Notes: generated from the sequence alone by a model not told the origin. Positions 1 through 11,148 are shown, numbered from the stretch's first letter. The stretch is DNA of 64,000 bases from Ephydatia muelleri (GCA_013339895.1 JABACO010000002.1:5495235-5559234), one strand, 5' to 3'. Translations and numbers: made by a program.

Positions 1-640
1 TACATGCAGCATCCCAAAGGATTGGACGACTGTATGTGCAGCGTGTGCTCATAGGATTGGTCCTCTATTTGTGCATCTGATCCCCGTAGGGTTGGTCCTT
101 TGTACACACAGGTACCTCATGTCCCTATAGGATTGTTCTTTTGTACATGCATTGTGTCCCCATAGGCCAATATGATTGGTCCTTTGTATGTACATTTTGT
201 CCCTGTATATTGATCCTCTGTGTCCCATTGGTTTGGTCCTTTGTGCATGCATACACTGTACATCACTGTATACATGCATGTGCAAAGAATAACACTATAT
301 TTACCACAACATGCCTATATATTCCTATGCACTCACAAAATCTTTCTCTAGTAGAGAAGTGTGTAATAAAGCTTTCTTATTCTGCATAACGCTTGCTCAA
401 CTTCTTATCATTCTTTATGCCTCAACTATTGCTGCTTATGCTGACACAGACATAAAAAGCAAGTTAAAGTTTAATATTCATTATCCAACTCTGCACCTCT
501 CTAAGAAAAACATAAAAAATAAAAAAGCCTCTTACATGCTGACCCATGGAATCCCTTATGACTTGTCCTCTATTCTCCTATTGGGATATGATGTATGTAC
601 AAAGGACCAGTCCTATGGTACACTACAGTGTACGTGATGT
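1..640. repeat. Degenerate short repeats around ATTGGTCCTTTGTA
   Basis: A motif of about 25-45 bp containing ATTGGTCCTTTGTA and a CATGCAT/GTCCC part recurs irregularly, roughly five to six times before position 250. A related copy lies near 565-620. The inverted form reappears at about 3035-3170. Short reading frames here are cysteine- and histidine-rich translations of the repeat and are not credible genes. Confidence 0.6.
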
Positions 641-924
641 GTACCTACATGTATGTCCCTCATGAGCTGTTCAATAGAATAGATCAAGAATACATGTGCA
701 GAGAACACATTCAGTGTACCATCATTAGAGTGTTATTGTTTGTGCCACATGTATATATGTGTAAGTGTAGTGTATGTGTGTGTGTGTGTGTGTGGATTTG
801 TGTATGCTGTGGATAGGTTGCATGATTTAAGCGGAGAAACAGAGTCAGTGTATGCCAATGCCATCAAGCAGCCAGGTAACCCAGGCCTTGTCAGGGTGAA
901 GGCGTAAGTTGTGGTTAAAATTAG

Positions 925-1957
925 AGTGTCATAGAGTGATGTGAGTTGTAGAGTAGTGTGAGTTCGCTGGTGTGAGCTCACTGGTTGTACAGTGTTGTGA
1001 GCTCACTGGTCGTATAGTGTTGTGAGCTCACTGATCGTAGAGTGGTGTGAGCTCGCTGTTTGTAGAGTGGTGTGAGTTCCACTGGTAATAGAGTGGTGTG
1101 AGCTCGCTGGTCGTAGAGGTGTGAGCTCACTGGTTGTAAAGTGGTGTGAGCTCACTGGTTGTAGAGTGGTGTGAGCTTGCTGGTCATAGAGTGGTGTGAG
1201 CTCACTGGTTGTAAAGTGGTGTGAGCTCACTGGTTGTAGAGTGGTGTGAGCTTGCTGGTCATAGAGTGGTGTGAGCTCACTGGTTGTAGAGTGGTGTGAG
1301 CTCGCTGGTCGTAGAGTGGTGTGAGTTCGCTGGTCACAGAGGGGTGTGAATTCTGGTCGTAGAGTGGTGTGAGCTCGCTGGTCGTAGAGTGGTGTGGGTT
1401 TCACTGGTCTAGAGTCGTGTGAGCTCGCTGTTCGTAGAGTGATGTGAGCTCACTGTTCATAGAGTGGTGTGAGTTCCACTGGTCGTAGAGTGGTGTGAGC
1501 TTGCTGGTCGTAGAGTGGTGTGAGCTTGCTGGTCGTAGAGTGGTGTGAGCTTGCTGGTCGTAGAGTGGTGTGAGCTCGCTGGTCGTAGAGTGGTGTGAGC
1601 TCGCTGGTCGTAGAGTGGTGTGAGCTCACTGGTCGTAGAGTGGTGTGAGCTCACTGGTCGTAGAGTGGTGTGAGCTCACTGGTCGTAGAGTGGTGTGAGC
1701 TCACTGGTCGTAGAGTGGTGTGAGCTCGCTGTTTGTAGAGTGGTGTGAGCTTGCTAGTCATAGAATGGTGTGAGCTCGCTGTTCGTAGAGTGGTGTGAGC
1801 TAGCTGGTCGTAGAGTGGTGTGAGATCGCTGATCGTAGAGTGGTGTGAGCTCGCTGATCGTAGAGTGGTGTGAGCTCACTGGTCGTAGAGTGGTGTGAGT
1901 TAACTGGTCATAGAGTAGTGTGACTTAACTGGTCATAGAGTGGTGTGAACTCACTGG
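925..1957. repeat. 25-bp minisatellite, about 40 units
   Basis: About 1 kb of tandem units close to GGTCGTAGAGTGGTGTGAGC plus TCRCT, 25 bp each, with variants at the CTCGCTG/CTCACTG position. Long open frames on the minus strand with Thr-Thr-Leu and Ser-Ser-His runs are by-products of the repeat phase. The right end merges into unique GC-richer sequence at about 1958. Confidence 0.9.
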
Positions 1958-2860
1958 AGATCACGGGCCTCTGGTGCAGCACATGGCCAGGCCTTGGCAG
2001 AGTGTTCTCCACCACAGCCTGGAACCCAGCACCTGTGGATGGCTCGCTCCGTGTGCACTAGATGGTGGAGTAGTGCCTGCTGGTGTGGTGGTGAGCCAGT
2101 GCTTGGAACTGGCTGTTGCCATGCATAAAAAAGGGCTGATGTGTGACACACCACATGAGCATGTCCTCCTTCAACACATCCCAGCGGAGGTTATGCAGCT
2201 TGTCCATAGCTGCGGCCTGCCAAAAGAGCTGTCATATCTCAAGGCTGCTGCCATCGGGTGCGAAGAGCTGGCAGATGATGTGTGGGTACTTCACCAGCTC
2301 AAGAGCAGTTTGCTGAATGCAATATGTTCCAGGCTTCCATCCAGGAGCTGAGAACTGAGGCCTGTCGCCTGGTGCTGCCCTTCTTAGCCACCTGGCCAAC
2401 TAGCAACCCGTCATCTAATAGGGGAAGGAGTTGGTCAACTGAGTCGTAGTCAAGGCTATGACTGGAGTGCTGCACACATGAAATTACTTTTATATGGATG
2501 CGAACCTGTGAACATCAGTTTGGGATGATTTTTGATTGGATAAGGGTTTTAGGGGTAAGACACCCTGCATTGAGCACTAATGCCAAGCTTAAGATTGGTT
2601 AGGATCATTCTTGAATGCATCTGTAGAAACATATGCTTACATCTCAGCCATAGCAGCAGACATGCACTGTACCTAGTACCCATAGAAATCTTAGTTATAC
2701 TATGACATAGACTGGTCATGTGCATTAAACTACACCTGTACTTAAACTCTACCTTAGGGCAAATTCATGTACTCTGTGTGAGCTGAAAATTGTGTGGGCA
2801 ACAGGAGACCAAAGTTACTGTGAAGTGATACAGATGCAACATAGCTGAGTGGGGGAGGGG
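1958..2860. other. GC-richer unique stretch, no recognised gene
   Basis: This stretch follows the minisatellite. A 125-codon ATG-initiated frame (1974-2351, +) has ordinary amino-acid composition, but a minus-strand frame overlaps its first part. I recognise no domain and no convincing splice-site pair. It could be an exon or chance. 2360-2860 is AT-rich without any coding signal and ends in a G-run at about 2851-2868. Confidence 0.2.
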
Positions 2861-2999
2861 GGGGGGGGTTTAAAGAATGATGAGCAGATGAGCAATACGA
2901 CAAATAGGAAAGCTTTATTTATTACACGTTTCTCCACTGACCATGATGTGAGTGCGTAGGAACTTTACACATGTTGTGGTAAAATATAGTTATTCTTTG

Positions 3000-4097
3000 C
3001 AACATGTACAATGAATGTGTGCCTCTAGAGGACTATGAGGACATGATGTACATACAAATTATCAATCCTATTGTAACTATGCACACATAGAGGACCAATC
3101 CTTTGGGGACATGATGCACGTACAGTGGGCCAATCCTATATGTCGCCACATACCTATGTACATGTGAGGGCTCTATGTCATGTATGAAGAACCATCTATA
3201 TGGGAAACTCAGCACGCACAGAGAGAAAATAGGGACAAGGTTAATGGTCACTTTGCATTTGATGTCTTGTTTGCATCAATACTGACTGATAGGTGTGCCT
3301 TTCTACTCACCTCAAATGTTCTTCAACTTTGTCAGACTGATCACCATGTTTGTCATCACAGCATGCATGAAAAAATACTGTACCTCTAGTGATTGTTCCC
3401 CTGGTTGAGAGCTGATGCTTCTGTGTGCAGTAACTTTCATTGATGGACGTGATGGGGTCTTTTGTGTGGTAACAGGTTGGCTTGGTATAGAAGCTCTGGA
3501 ATATCGGATACAGGAATCACAATCGTATGCGCGCGCGAAAGCGTTTATCCACGAGCAACCCACGCTAGATAGCGTGTATCTACGCGCAAAGCCACAGTAC
3601 AGCATCGCTAAAAACCTAATAACAAAGCAAACATAACCTAACTATAACTTGCAATGTGCTAATTAGTCAGCATTTAAACCATACGAAGGCAAATGTACCT
3701 ACAAACAGTTTTTGCATTACGTTCTTACCTCCGTTTTTGCAATAAGTCATCTAATGGTGCCATTCATTCTGTTCCATTGACACAGCGCTCTTCTGGCAAT
3801 TAGGGATGTTTTCGCTGATTTATGAAGTCGTCAAGGAAATAGTTGCTGATGAAAACATCAACTCTATATGAAAGTGAATGACAATACAGTATAAGTACGT
3901 ACCTCTTGAATGTGGTTCTAGAGGTACTGCCACCATCAGCATGAGCTCTGTGGCTAGCCGCGTCAGTCGCGATTAAATCTGCTGTGGCTATCTCACGTTT
4001 CTCAACAACAGTGTAAATTCTGCTTTCTGGTTGCCAACCACCTAATAGCTCTCCAGCCTCCACTCCACCCCGATGACGCGATGTTTCAGACACATAC
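3000..4097. other. Mostly non-coding; one possible exon-like frame
   Basis: Inverted copies of the left-edge repeat occupy 3035-3170. Short frames at 3312-3640 on both strands have no recognised domain. A minus-strand frame from about 4093 to 3913 reads as plausible protein and ends at a good donor (GTACGTAC, at about 3900). It is out of frame with the ATG-led exon just upstream, so its status is unclear. Confidence 0.25.
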
Positions 4098-4212
4098 TTT
4101 TATCCAACAGCGGAAGCTCCGATTGGCGATTCCAGGCCAGAGAGCAAAACTTGCCAGGGCTGTTGCATTTTAGTTCAAGATTTTCCTTGCCGTCAACAGT
4201 TACATCCGACAT
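4098..4212 (-). CDS. Possible 5' coding exon of an unknown gene
   Basis: An ATG at 4212 (minus strand) opens a frame beginning MSDVTVDGKENLEL. It runs about 38 codons to a strong splice donor, GTATGT, at about 4097. A second frame just downstream (about 4093-3913) also looks protein-like, ends at its own donor and is shifted by one register. Either these are alternative exons or the first exon carries a frameshift. I do not recognise the protein and found no later exons. Confidence 0.3.
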
Positions 4213-4609
4213 TTTCGATTGAACACGTGGCACATTATTGGAGTGCAATAACCATCACGATCACGTGCATTAAGTTTATATTATGAAGAAGAGAAGAAAG
4301 CTTGTACCTTGCAATGCTGTTGTCAAACATGCAACAGTGAGCTACGAGACATACGAACTGTCGAGCGCCATGCATTGCAGACATGTTAGTCCCCAAGTCC
4401 TGACTGGTGGGTCCATTGTCATTAGCACAGTGGCTAAACACACACCCAGTACTCTGTACAGAAAGGGGTGGAGACTATTCTGGTGTAACATGAAAGGGAA
4501 AATGCATCAGGAGTGTCCCAAGATCAACAACAACAGCAGTGTTGTTTTCATGACAACTAGGCAAAAAGGTGTGTTGTTCCCCAACACAGACTCCTGTGGA
4601 CTGGGGTAG

Positions 4610-5687
4610 TCATAAATGGGAAGGCAATAATTAAGTAACATGCACCGTAATACAATCATGCAGGAATGCTATAATGTTATTAATGATCATCGGTCTAAAT
4701 GTGTATCGAGTGTGGGTGAGGGTACGAGACTAGGGACAAACATTGTACGCGATCATTCGCAGCTGAGATGCATTGGGTCTGGGCATGAGACTAACATGTA
4801 TCTTGAGGCGGTAATGCCTGCATGGTGCCATTTGGATGGTGGCTATAAATGACGATGACTGATGACTTTCGACATTAACAGAATCGGGGAACAAATCGCT
4901 CAAATCGTATCTACTTTGGGTTCACCTATAGTGTTTCGACAGAACGGCACAATATATTCAAAGTTGTTCCCGCTTAATAGTGAGGCGTGGTTCGACCTCA
5001 GCGTCTGCGCAGGGTCACGCCCAACAATTTGAATTGTGTGTCTGCGAGCGAGGCTAAAGAATAAGAATGTTCTCACGTGATTATTTCGACATTGGCGGGA
5101 AATCGTTGCATTTCATCATTTACATCTGAATGCAATAGTTTCAGCGCCAGTTACAATGGTGTTCAATGTGTTCTATGACATTCTGCAGCAATAGTTTGAA
5201 GCATTAAAAAAATTCAACGAAATGCACTTGGTGCACAGTAATGTAAAACTGCTGTATTAATTATTACTTCCGTCGAAAACCGTTGTAATTCTCTGTAGCA
5301 TTTTAAACTTTTTTTCCTGTGAGCGCATGGATGGCAGAATGGAATGGGACACGAGCAAAGGGTAAGGTATTTATGACTGAAGGTATTACGTGCCTTTCCT
5401 ACTTTGTAACAGATACTCAGCTCCTGAAAATAAGCTTATCACGGAAGAGATATAGGCAGCTTGTGCCACTGAAAAACATCCTACTGCCCTGGTGCGAAGT
5501 AAGTCACTAGCAATTATGAGAGGACCTTATATAATATTTTTTTTACCGTTATATACCCAGAGGCAATCAAGAAGTACTTTATAACACAAAAGCGGCGCTT
5601 CGGACTTGTGAAAGGCCACAAACTTTGTGACGCACAGCAAAAGCAAGGAAGAAAGGATCACGTGGGTCGCCAGCGTAACATCATTAC
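4610..5687. other. No gene seen
   Basis: AT-rich sequence with only short ORFs on both strands. A 63-codon frame at 5319-5510 has no recognisable domain. I see no RNA gene or structured repeat here. Confidence 0.4.
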
Positions 5688-5936
5688 TTGAAAATTGTTT
5701 CCTGTTTTATTAATGCTATTCCACAGAAGCTTCAGAGTCGCCGGACAGCCTGCCAATCGTCCACAACATTGTCGGTGGACCAGAAGGAAATGTATAGCAC
5801 TATTCTTACAGTGGAATACATGTCCACTGAAGAAAGCGCTAGTGAATCTGACGAGGGCGAATACAGGGGGCAGAGAACGAAAGTACTTGTGGTACACAAA
5901 CTTCCATGGGGGTCATTCCATGGCTTTTCAACCTAA
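5688..5936 (+). pseudogene. Fragment of a repeat-associated acidic/basic protein family
   Basis: The frame contains an acidic stretch (STEESASESDEGEY) followed by VLVVHKLPW. This acidic-then-KLPW/KLRW pattern is familiar from repetitive protein families in cnidarian and sponge genomes. After LPW the expected Arg-Ser continuation is replaced by an unrelated tail and a stop. No neighbouring exon is evident. The assignment is family-level and weak. Confidence 0.3.
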
Positions 5937-6260
5937 AGTTGGACGCTATGTTTTAGATTTTGGTCCAACTTCTCATATATATGTGTCCTGATATGAAAGT
6001 AACTTTAGCCCAAAAATATTTTTAATAACGTTAATGGTTTACGAAATAAACATTCCTGAATAATTAATTTTTTCCTCAAAATTGCAACTTTGCCAAGTTA
6101 TAACTTTCTTCTCACTAATGTTGTATGGGTATATTTGGCATCAAATCGATGCTCTTTATGTGTACTACTACAATATGATATATTTTTATTAAGGAGGTTA
6201 AAGGGTTAAAAAATAAATGCGTCTATAACACGGTTTACAATATTGAGGTCACTTGCAGAT

Positions 6261-6342
6261 TGATACTCCAACTTTTTTTTTACAAAAGGGAAGCCACCTA
6301 TTGTCTTTATGTTTTTACAAAATAAAAAGTTGGAGTATCAGC
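6261..6342. repeat. Small inverted repeat, 16-bp arms
   Basis: TGATACTCCAACTTTT at 6261-6276 is perfectly matched in reverse complement at 6327-6342. The two flank about 50 bp of T/A-rich sequence. It has the shape of a tiny MITE or hairpin remnant inside an AT-rich gene-free stretch (5990-6530). Confidence 0.6.
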
Positions 6343-6631
6343 TAGTTCTGGGAACTACATACGTTTTAACATTATGGACGCCATTTTTTTTCTACATTGT
6401 TGTTTTTAGCACTAATGAAAAGTAAGTGGTATTATGTAATAATCATCATCAGCTATCACCAGAGATATCTGCTATCACAACTTAGGTTTTAAAAGTATAA
6501 TAATTATAAAAGAGCGCGCATCTTTTGGAGTAATGGGAGCACTGTTCAGGTAAGTGTAATTAGCTTTGTATAATAGTATACTGCTTCAAACTGCATGTTG
6601 CTTCTTAATTTTGGATTGAAAGTAAAAGGCA

Positions 6632-7121
6632 GCTGGATGCTGACGTTGGAGCGAATGCTGATGTTCTTGCCCCTGGATGTGATGTGAGCATAGGCGATTC
6701 CAATGTTGTTGATGGCGCAGATGTGAATCCGCCTAGTGCGGATGCGGGCCCGGATCCTTGTGTTTCGAATCATGATGCACTACCGCTAGTACCAGTGGTC
6801 CCAGATGTGCCGGTCTCAACTGAAGCAATGATGCCTTGTACAGCTGTCGTGGAATCGTGGAAATCCCACTCTGCGGTCTCAACCACTGGTCGTGGATCCG
6901 CTCAATCTATGTACTGCCAGCAATCGAAGGAGAACACGAGGCCAAATATGGCATTTCACCCGTTTTTATTCACCAACACACCGGTCACCACGCCGCTCAT
7001 AGCACACCGGTCACCCCACCAGTCACGTTCACCAGCACACCGGTCACCACGCCGGTCACGTTCTCGGCGTGGTGAACGTGTACGTGACCGGCGTGGTGAC
7101 CGGTATGCCCTTGATCGATGA
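6632..7121 (+). CDS. Possible exon encoding an Arg/Ser-rich tail
   Basis: A possible short upstream exon ends at a good donor (CAG then GTAAGT, near 6551), and an AG acceptor sits at about 6630. From there a frame stays open to 7121. It begins acidic and Asp/Ala/Pro-rich, and its last ~35 residues alternate Arg-Ser-Pro and Arg-Arg-Gly-Asp, resembling an RS domain. That tail is encoded by a GC-rich palindromic repeat, so it may be an accident of the repeat. The phase from the upstream mini-exon does not obviously fit. Function unknown. Confidence 0.3.
7039..7104. repeat. Perfect 23-bp-arm GC-rich palindrome
   Basis: Arm 7039-7061 is exactly complementary to 7082-7104, with a 20-nt spacer. Both ends are ACCGGT. 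Upstream partial copies of the CACCGGTCACC motif at about 6980-7035 show it arose within a short tandem repeat. It could extrude as a cruciform or fold as an RNA hairpin. Confidence 0.85.
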
Positions 7122-7140
7122 CAGTGAAAGAGTGTGCACT

Positions 7141-7380
7141 GCAGCAGCTGCACATGTTGAGACCCATCCACTGTCATTGATCAAGGGCTATGCAACTGTA
7201 GCATATGATGGGTGTTGTTGGCTTGGCTGTGTAGTAAAAGTAGACATGGAAGCTCGAGTTGTAGAAGTGAATTTCCTTCATCAGACATACTTACACTTGT
7301 GAGCCCCTCGACAGCTACAGGACGCAGATATTACTTAACAGCCAAGAAAGTTGCAGGCAGCAACCTGTGCACTTACAGCA
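7141..7380 (+). pseudogene. C-terminal domain of a repeat-associated protein family
   Basis: The frame contains a GYATVAYDGCCWLGCVV segment, then VDMEARVVEVNFLH, and after a gap a TATGRRYYLTAKK segment. This is the shape of a small beta-rich C-terminal domain (aromatic pairs, W-x-GCV, VNFLHP, TATGR) that I associate with a recurring invertebrate protein family. The middle part of that family is seen separately at 13.2-13.7 kb. The two blocks are separated by a stop or intron. The copy appears truncated at its N-terminus. Confidence 0.4.
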
Positions 7381-7925
7381 AAAGCTGAGTATCCATATAA
7401 ACTATTACATTTTGTTGTATTTAGTGTGTTGTAGTGCCTTACAACAGGGGTTTAATGCAAATGGTACACTATGCCTCAGCACTAAAGGTTTACCTAGCGA
7501 CCTAAAAATAGGATCGAAACGAAGTAAAAAAGCTCAGGCAAGTTTGGGGATCGAAGAATGAAGTACCAAAAAAGCCTCCACCCAAGAAGGCAAAGGAAAC
7601 AGGTAAGGTTTTTTTTTTCTGCATGCAGGTACAGGCACCAGAAGGTGCATAAAAGTAACAAATGGTTAACATTTCCTGCATGCATACCTTCTATTTGCTG
7701 GACTGTTGCCACTTGGTAGCAAAGAACTATGCAATCCCTCCACCACCAAGTTTCAGTACGATGAAGCTAGAATTAAGGTGTTTGCACCATGTGCCTTGCT
7801 CCATAGGCTTTTCTGCAAGCTAAACATATTGAAGTTCCCACAACTGAGGTATGGTGTCCAATATATATACACTGTATGTATATGTACATGTATAGACCAC
7901 ATGTTAATCTGATACATTACTGCAG

Positions 7926-8941
7926 TTGAAAGATAAGGAAGCAAAAGATGATGCTGTAGATGATGATGCTGTAGTGATTAGTGACACTGGTAAGAATGGT
8001 TTAGGCATGATTCTTCTGTTGGTATGCTGTTACATCATTCTAATGCATTTAGATTCCATCCATCTGGAAAGTTCTAGAGCTTATGGATATCAAGGAACTT
8101 ATTCATAATCTTCAAACCAGTCAAGATGCTACCAGCCAGCTGTTGGAATCAATGTCCGCAACATTATTTGCTCAACAGGAAAGCATAAACACAATTGTTC
8201 AGCACATTGATTTGCTAGAGAAAATATCCCGTGGTGACTTCCCCTACAGTCCTACTGTCTCCACTGATGATAATCCCTGCAAATCTTCAACATCAGCTTT
8301 CCCGTCACTGCCAAATCCAGCACAGCTTCATCCCCACTTTCATCAACGTCTTTGTCATCAGTGCTTCTGTCTTTCAGCCGTCATCCCAGTCTCGGCAATC
8401 ATCCCAGTCCCAGTTCCAGCAGTCATCCCAGTCCCAGTTCCAGCAGTCATCCCAGTCCCAGTTCCAGCAGTCATCCCAGTTCCAGCAGTCTCCATCTTCA
8501 CACCAGTTTCAGTCTCCAGACCTATCAGCCGCCATCCACTTCATCTGCCAAGAGTATGCTTATACCAACTAAACTGAATTTTATAGCAGACAAGGCAACT
8601 GACAATTTTTGTCCAGCTCCACTATCTCTAAGTACTGGTACATGCATTTGTCTGCCTTCTAGTGAAATAAAAAGAGAGACATTGAAGACCCCCAATGATG
8701 TTCATCTTGTGAACTACAAATTAAGGGTTCCATCGAAGTTTTCAACTCTTGCAGTGAAGTTAGCCAGAGATGCATTTTTTGGAGACAAGTACTTGAACAC
8801 ATGCAATGCATACATGTAGCATGCATATTTTCATATTGCAGATAGTTTGGGAAGTTCAAAGCGTAAGAGACAGGCTAAGCATAAATTCCTGCAGGCATCC
8901 AATACCTTCAAGAGAAAGCTTGAGGCATCAAATGAAATATA
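7926..8941 (+). pseudogene. Coiled-coil plus BEN-like protein gene, copy 1 (broken)
   Basis: Exon-like blocks lie in order on the plus strand. An acidic exon at about 7927-7981 has AG before it and GTAAGA after it. A larger block from about 8054 encodes a predicted coiled coil (MDIKELIHNLQTSQDATSQL and following). Next comes a 24-bp tandem repeat, and then a segment ending in a LAVKLARDAFFGDKYL motif typical of the first half of BEN-type domains. The coiled-coil frame and the BEN frame differ in register across the repeat, so a frameshift lies between them. The BEN half stops at 8819 shortly after the motif. A basic segment (KRKRQAKHKF) at 8842-8941 may be a final exon. A second copy at 13.9-15.9 kb has the same module order. 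Confidence 0.45.
8395..8495 (+). repeat. 24-bp tandem repeat inside the BEN-like gene
   Basis: About three and a half units of CCAGTTCCAGCAGTCATC-type sequence. All three plus-strand frames stay open through it (Gln/Ser-, Pro/Val- or Ser/Pro-rich), which can hide the register change between flanking coding blocks. Confidence 0.8.
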
Positions 8942-8991
8942 AACCCCCCACTCCACCAACCTCGCGAGCGTGTGGCGTGGAGCTGGGGGTT
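8942..8991. promoter_or_regulatory. GC-rich hairpin A, 3' of the second gene block
   Basis: AACCCCC...CTCCAC at 8942-8956 pairs imperfectly with GTGGAG...GGGGGTT at 8977-8991. The loop contains CAACCT and a small TCGCGA palindrome. It lies 67 bp beyond the end of the 643-codon frame. Hairpin B shares the AACCCCC ends, the CTCCAC core and a loop CAACCT. In viruses with this Rep type such structures can be origins, but I do not see a canonical nonanucleotide in the loop. Confidence 0.55.
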
Positions 8992-9057
8992 AGTAAAAGA
9001 TCAGTGTCAATTCAAGTTTAATGCAATAAACAGTACAAGTAATACATATCATATAGT

Positions 9058-10989
9058 TCAGAGAAAGGTAAGGTAAGTCTCATACATCTTGATGTGGTAA
9101 GGCACGTTAAGGTAGACGGGTTCTTGCTCATAGAAGACTATTACATCATTTTCCATGATGCTGATGATGCTTCCGTCTGGTCCGTGAGTCCACACATATT
9201 GCATGTGGGTACACATATAGTTGTCTACGTCTCGAGACGGCACTGCACTGGGATGCAAAAAAAAGACAGCACAATCATTGCTCAAAACATGCATCACATA
9301 AGGTACATGTAGTTCCATAGACACTGATCTGTGAATGAGTATGGGCTCAAATGGAATAGATGCTATAGCAAGTTGAGCCAACAGCCGACTTGGCATAGTG
9401 TACATATGAGAAGGAATTTGAACCACAGGTGTAGGTTCAATCAAACCAATGTGTTCAGGTAGTATGAACCTAACCGTTTTTACACCTTCTGAAGTTGTAC
9501 TGAAATGCGCATTCATCAAACAATGCTGCGTCACAGCAGTCATTATTGAATGTGAACAGTCGTGCACAAGGCCATATTCTTGCAGCACAATTCCATTAGG
9601 TGCCTTATAATGATATGTGTACAAGATACCAGTCCATACAGTTTGTTGATATTGTTTGTTTACGTCAGTACTGTGCATTGCTACAGACACTGCACCATCA
9701 CCTACTTGAGTAGGGTCATCACATTCATATTGCAAGAATGAATTTGTATATATGTGGTCTACATACTTGTCTGCAATAATGTACTCAGATGTAGAATACA
9801 CAGTGCCAAAGTATTGCAAATCAGTCATGTCATGGCGGTCCCAATCTATGTATATCTCTTCATCTTCATGCAAGATAGGACCTTCAGTGTCTAGATCGTT
9901 GATCACAAACATCACTCTTCTGGGAGTGGTCCTGTCTATGACAAACATTACTTCACAACGTGATCACACAAGACCACACGGTAGTTGTGTAGTAATACCA
10001 GCATAATGAAAAGACACTGTGTTGTTCCTTAAATGCATGAAATATTTACGGTTTGTTTGCATTGCAACTTTATCGTTGGCACTGTTCGTGCGATGAACAA
10101 CCATACCCCTACCTGGTGACATTTGGCTATATGTGTACCAAGTATTTTCTTTAGCTTCTGTAAAGGTACTAGTCCATCCGACCATATCTACCTGGGTTGT
10201 GTCTGGTGTAGTACCCTGGTAAGTCTTGTAAGGTATGTCTAACAGTACAGTTTTGAACTCAGGTACAGTGTACTGTCGTGGTACAAATTTAACAGCACCA
10301 TGTCTATAACGAATTACATAATCTTTACGTACCTCCACTGCACTGTGTCCAAATCGAGGTCTATGTCCCCACAAAGACACGATGACAAAGTGCCCACCTT
10401 GTTACATCAACTTGACGTTCCTCTCCTGTGGACTTAAAGTGACCACTGTCACTTGGCTCCCAGTGTTCGCTACCATTTGTCCATTGGTAGCTTGCCTTTG
10501 CAAGAAGACACTGACTACTTCTTGTGGTTGGTATGATACATCCAGTCCTTCTTCGACATATTGTCCAAAGATAGGTGAAGACACAGTTTTCCCATCGACA
10601 TTTGCACTTTGTGTGACTCCTAGTATCACACCTTCTCCGCTGTCATTTTCCAGAGTGTAGGCAGTAGTGCTTGGTACGACTGCACCTCCTATCTGAAATG
10701 CACCAGAGATGAACTGGTATGGTACATCTAAAGTGATACCCTCTGTCGTGAATGATGTCTGTTCAATCGTTGCTCCTGATTGAACTGTCGTATCACTGGC
10801 ATAGAAATTGTAATCTTCTGTCCAAGTAAACACATTGTCTTGAAATGGTTGCTTTGCTATCCATATCAAAGGCAGTGGATTTGACACTGCCGATTGTACT
10901 ACACCTTTTGACAGGCATAGACTGTAACCTCCTTCATTGAGGCTCTGTACGTCGGTTGCGGTAAAATCGACTTCAATTGAATATTCCAT
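9058..10989 (-). pseudogene. Second gene of the virus-like element, two in-frame stops
   Basis: Three consecutive ORFs (10989-10402, then to 9964, then 9948-9058) lie in one reading frame, separated only by a TAA at 10404-10402 (codon 196) and a TGA at 9966-9964 (codon 342). The whole is 643 codons long, starts with ATG at 10989 and has no frameshift. The middle piece has no ATG of its own near its start. The sequence is rich in beta-branched and aromatic residues, with few charged runs and no membrane segment, as expected of a structural protein, and it sits where a capsid gene would. I do not recognise its family. Two nonsense changes suggest decay after integration. Programmed readthrough is a less likely alternative. 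Confidence 0.6.
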
Positions 10990-11037
10990 TGTGTCTTACT
11001 AATCGGTAGCTGTCCTGTTCATGCACCTTCTTTTATC

Positions 11038-11100
11038 AACCCCCTCCTCCACTCCACCCCCTCCTCCACCTGCAAGCAACCTGAGGTGGAGGAGGGGGTT
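11038..11100. promoter_or_regulatory. GC-rich hairpin B between the two gene blocks
   Basis: The right arm 11084-11100 (AGGTGGAGGAGGGGGTT) is matched by a near-perfect left arm at 11056-11071, and also by an upstream copy at 11038-11052, so two alternative stems are possible. The loop contains GCAAGCAACCTG. It lies 49 bp beyond the Rep stop and about 50 bp before the ATG of the second gene. Reading the minus strand, both hairpins are preceded by a similar TCTTTT-to-AACCCCC sequence. Confidence 0.7.
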
Positions 11101-11148
11101 CAGAAAAGAATAGAGGCCAAAAGTATAATGTAATTCAAAGTTCACACT

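Larger units (their letters stand above)
282..3000. repeat. Pair of ~135-bp inverted arms flanking 2.4 kb
   Basis: The segment 282-420 is matched in reverse complement by 2870-3000 with scattered differences. Shared blocks include GCAAAGAATAAC, TACCACAACATG and a GTGTAATAAA/GCTTTC run. A third, partial copy of the inner part lies near 34640-34690, so this is a dispersed family. The arms could be the ends of a non-autonomous element that has acquired a minisatellite inside. No transposase is visible between them. Confidence 0.55.

Noticed and set aside
1003..1660. Long minus-strand frames rich in Ser-Ser-His and Thr-Thr-Leu repeats
   Set aside because: They are translations of the 25-bp minisatellite; frame openness follows from unit phase and there is no independent coding evidence.
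925..1957. CRISPR-like array
   Set aside because: Units are contiguous 25-bp repeats without unique spacers, in a eukaryotic context; it is a minisatellite.
9058..10989. Three separate small proteins in an operon-like row
   Set aside because: All three lie in the same frame separated by single stop codons and the middle one lacks an ATG near its start; one interrupted gene is simpler.
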